A stretch of DNA of 32,084 nt, taken from contig PCAG01000037.1 in NCBI GenBank assembly GCA_002730475.1, forward strand, positions 1-32,084. The letters run 5' to 3'. The DNA comes from Spirochaetales bacterium. GTDB taxonomy: Bacteria > Desulfobacterota_D > UBA1144. The notes beneath the pieces were generated by a model. It did no database searches. It was not told the origin of the DNA and was given only the letters and a program-made list of their open reading frames with translations. Made by a program: the position numbers and the translations under genes. Shown here piece after piece: positions 31,950 through 32,084 of this stretch (position 1 is its first letter; every line of letters starts with the position of its first letter).

Positions 31950-32084
31950 ATGGCTAGATTATTAATAATTTTTCTTTTTGTTTTTACTCTACAATCTCTA
32001 TCTGATGAACAGCAGATAACAAGAGCCGATAGTCACGCCCCCATAAGCATCATGGGCGATCACTATCACAAGCAAGGAGAAATA
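31950..32084 (+). CDS. 5' end of a gene for an exported protein (cut by window end)
   Basis: The first 45 codons of a gene that continues past the window. The protein starts MARLLIIFLFVFTLQSLSDE, a signal peptide, and the mature part begins with HAPISIMGDHYHKQGEI. The MGDHxHKxGE pattern resembles the N-terminus of outer-membrane transporter-like proteins with histidine-rich starts, but too little is present for a firm call. The ATG lies in GCTATGG. A TTGACA (about 31901-31906) with TACTAT 19 bases later may be its promoter. Confidence 0.65.
   Translation, partial: MARLLIIFLFVFTLQSLSDEQQITRADSHAPISIMGDHYHKQGEI

Overview
The window is an AT-rich stretch of a Gram-negative bacterial chromosome. 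It encodes a porin, a lipoprotein, periplasmic redox proteins, DsbB and a Sec-exported N2O reductase. No rRNA, tRNA, CRISPR array or transposase was seen, so the lineage cannot be named. The gene set (clade II-type nos operon, caa3/A2 oxidase, class II ribonucleotide reductase, NnrS) suggests a proteobacterium-like, probably uncultivated organism of low-oxygen water or sediment. This placement is inference.

Layout. 1-2.2 kb: a luciferase-like flavin oxidoreductase and a MORN-repeat protein. 2.2-7.6 kb: a flavin/iron envelope cluster (dsbB, apbE, a porin, an FMN-binding protein carrying the ApbE target motif, two unknown envelope proteins and an FTR1 iron permease). The porin and FTR1 promoters share an operator-like element. 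7.6-9.6 kb: bioB and a NAD-type isocitrate dehydrogenase. 9.8-12.8 kb: an aldo/keto reductase, a chlorite-dismutase-fold protein and an OxyR-like LysR regulator. 13-18.9 kb: nosZ-(NosB-like)-nosL-nosD-nosF-nosY, with a cytochrome c gene diverging from nosZ. 19.5-22.2 kb: a long nitroreductase-fold protein, a small basic protein and NnrS. 22.4-24.6 kb: a siroheme nitrite/sulfite reductase with an extra C-terminal domain. 24.6-28.6 kb: a second nitroreductase-fold paralogue followed by coxB and coxA. 28.7-31.2 kb: class II RNR with a separately encoded ATP-cone and NrdR-type boxes. 31.5 kb to the end: an Hsp20 and the start of an exported protein.

The most interesting signal is a regulatory network over the 9.8-28.6 kb part. 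An OxyR/LysR-type site (ATAG-N7-CTAW, T-N11-A core) lies in front of the LysR gene, the chlorite-dismutase-like gene, the divergent nosZ/cytochrome c pair, the divergent nitroreductase-like/siroheme reductase pair and, with two extra bases, the second nitroreductase-like operon. In three of these it is at the same distance from a TTGACA -35 box. Two of the promoter regions are ungapped 75-bp copies (about 91% identical). Several promoters carry GCTATGG just after the predicted -10 box, where it is the real start codon of one gene and the start of short leader ORFs in others. Together these suggest one regulon for nitrogen-oxide or reactive-nitrogen chemistry that includes two uncharacterised nitroreductase-fold proteins. 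The N2O reductase part is well established by family; the role of the nitroreductase-like proteins, the chlorite-dismutase-like protein and the regulator is inferred from promoters and neighbours only.
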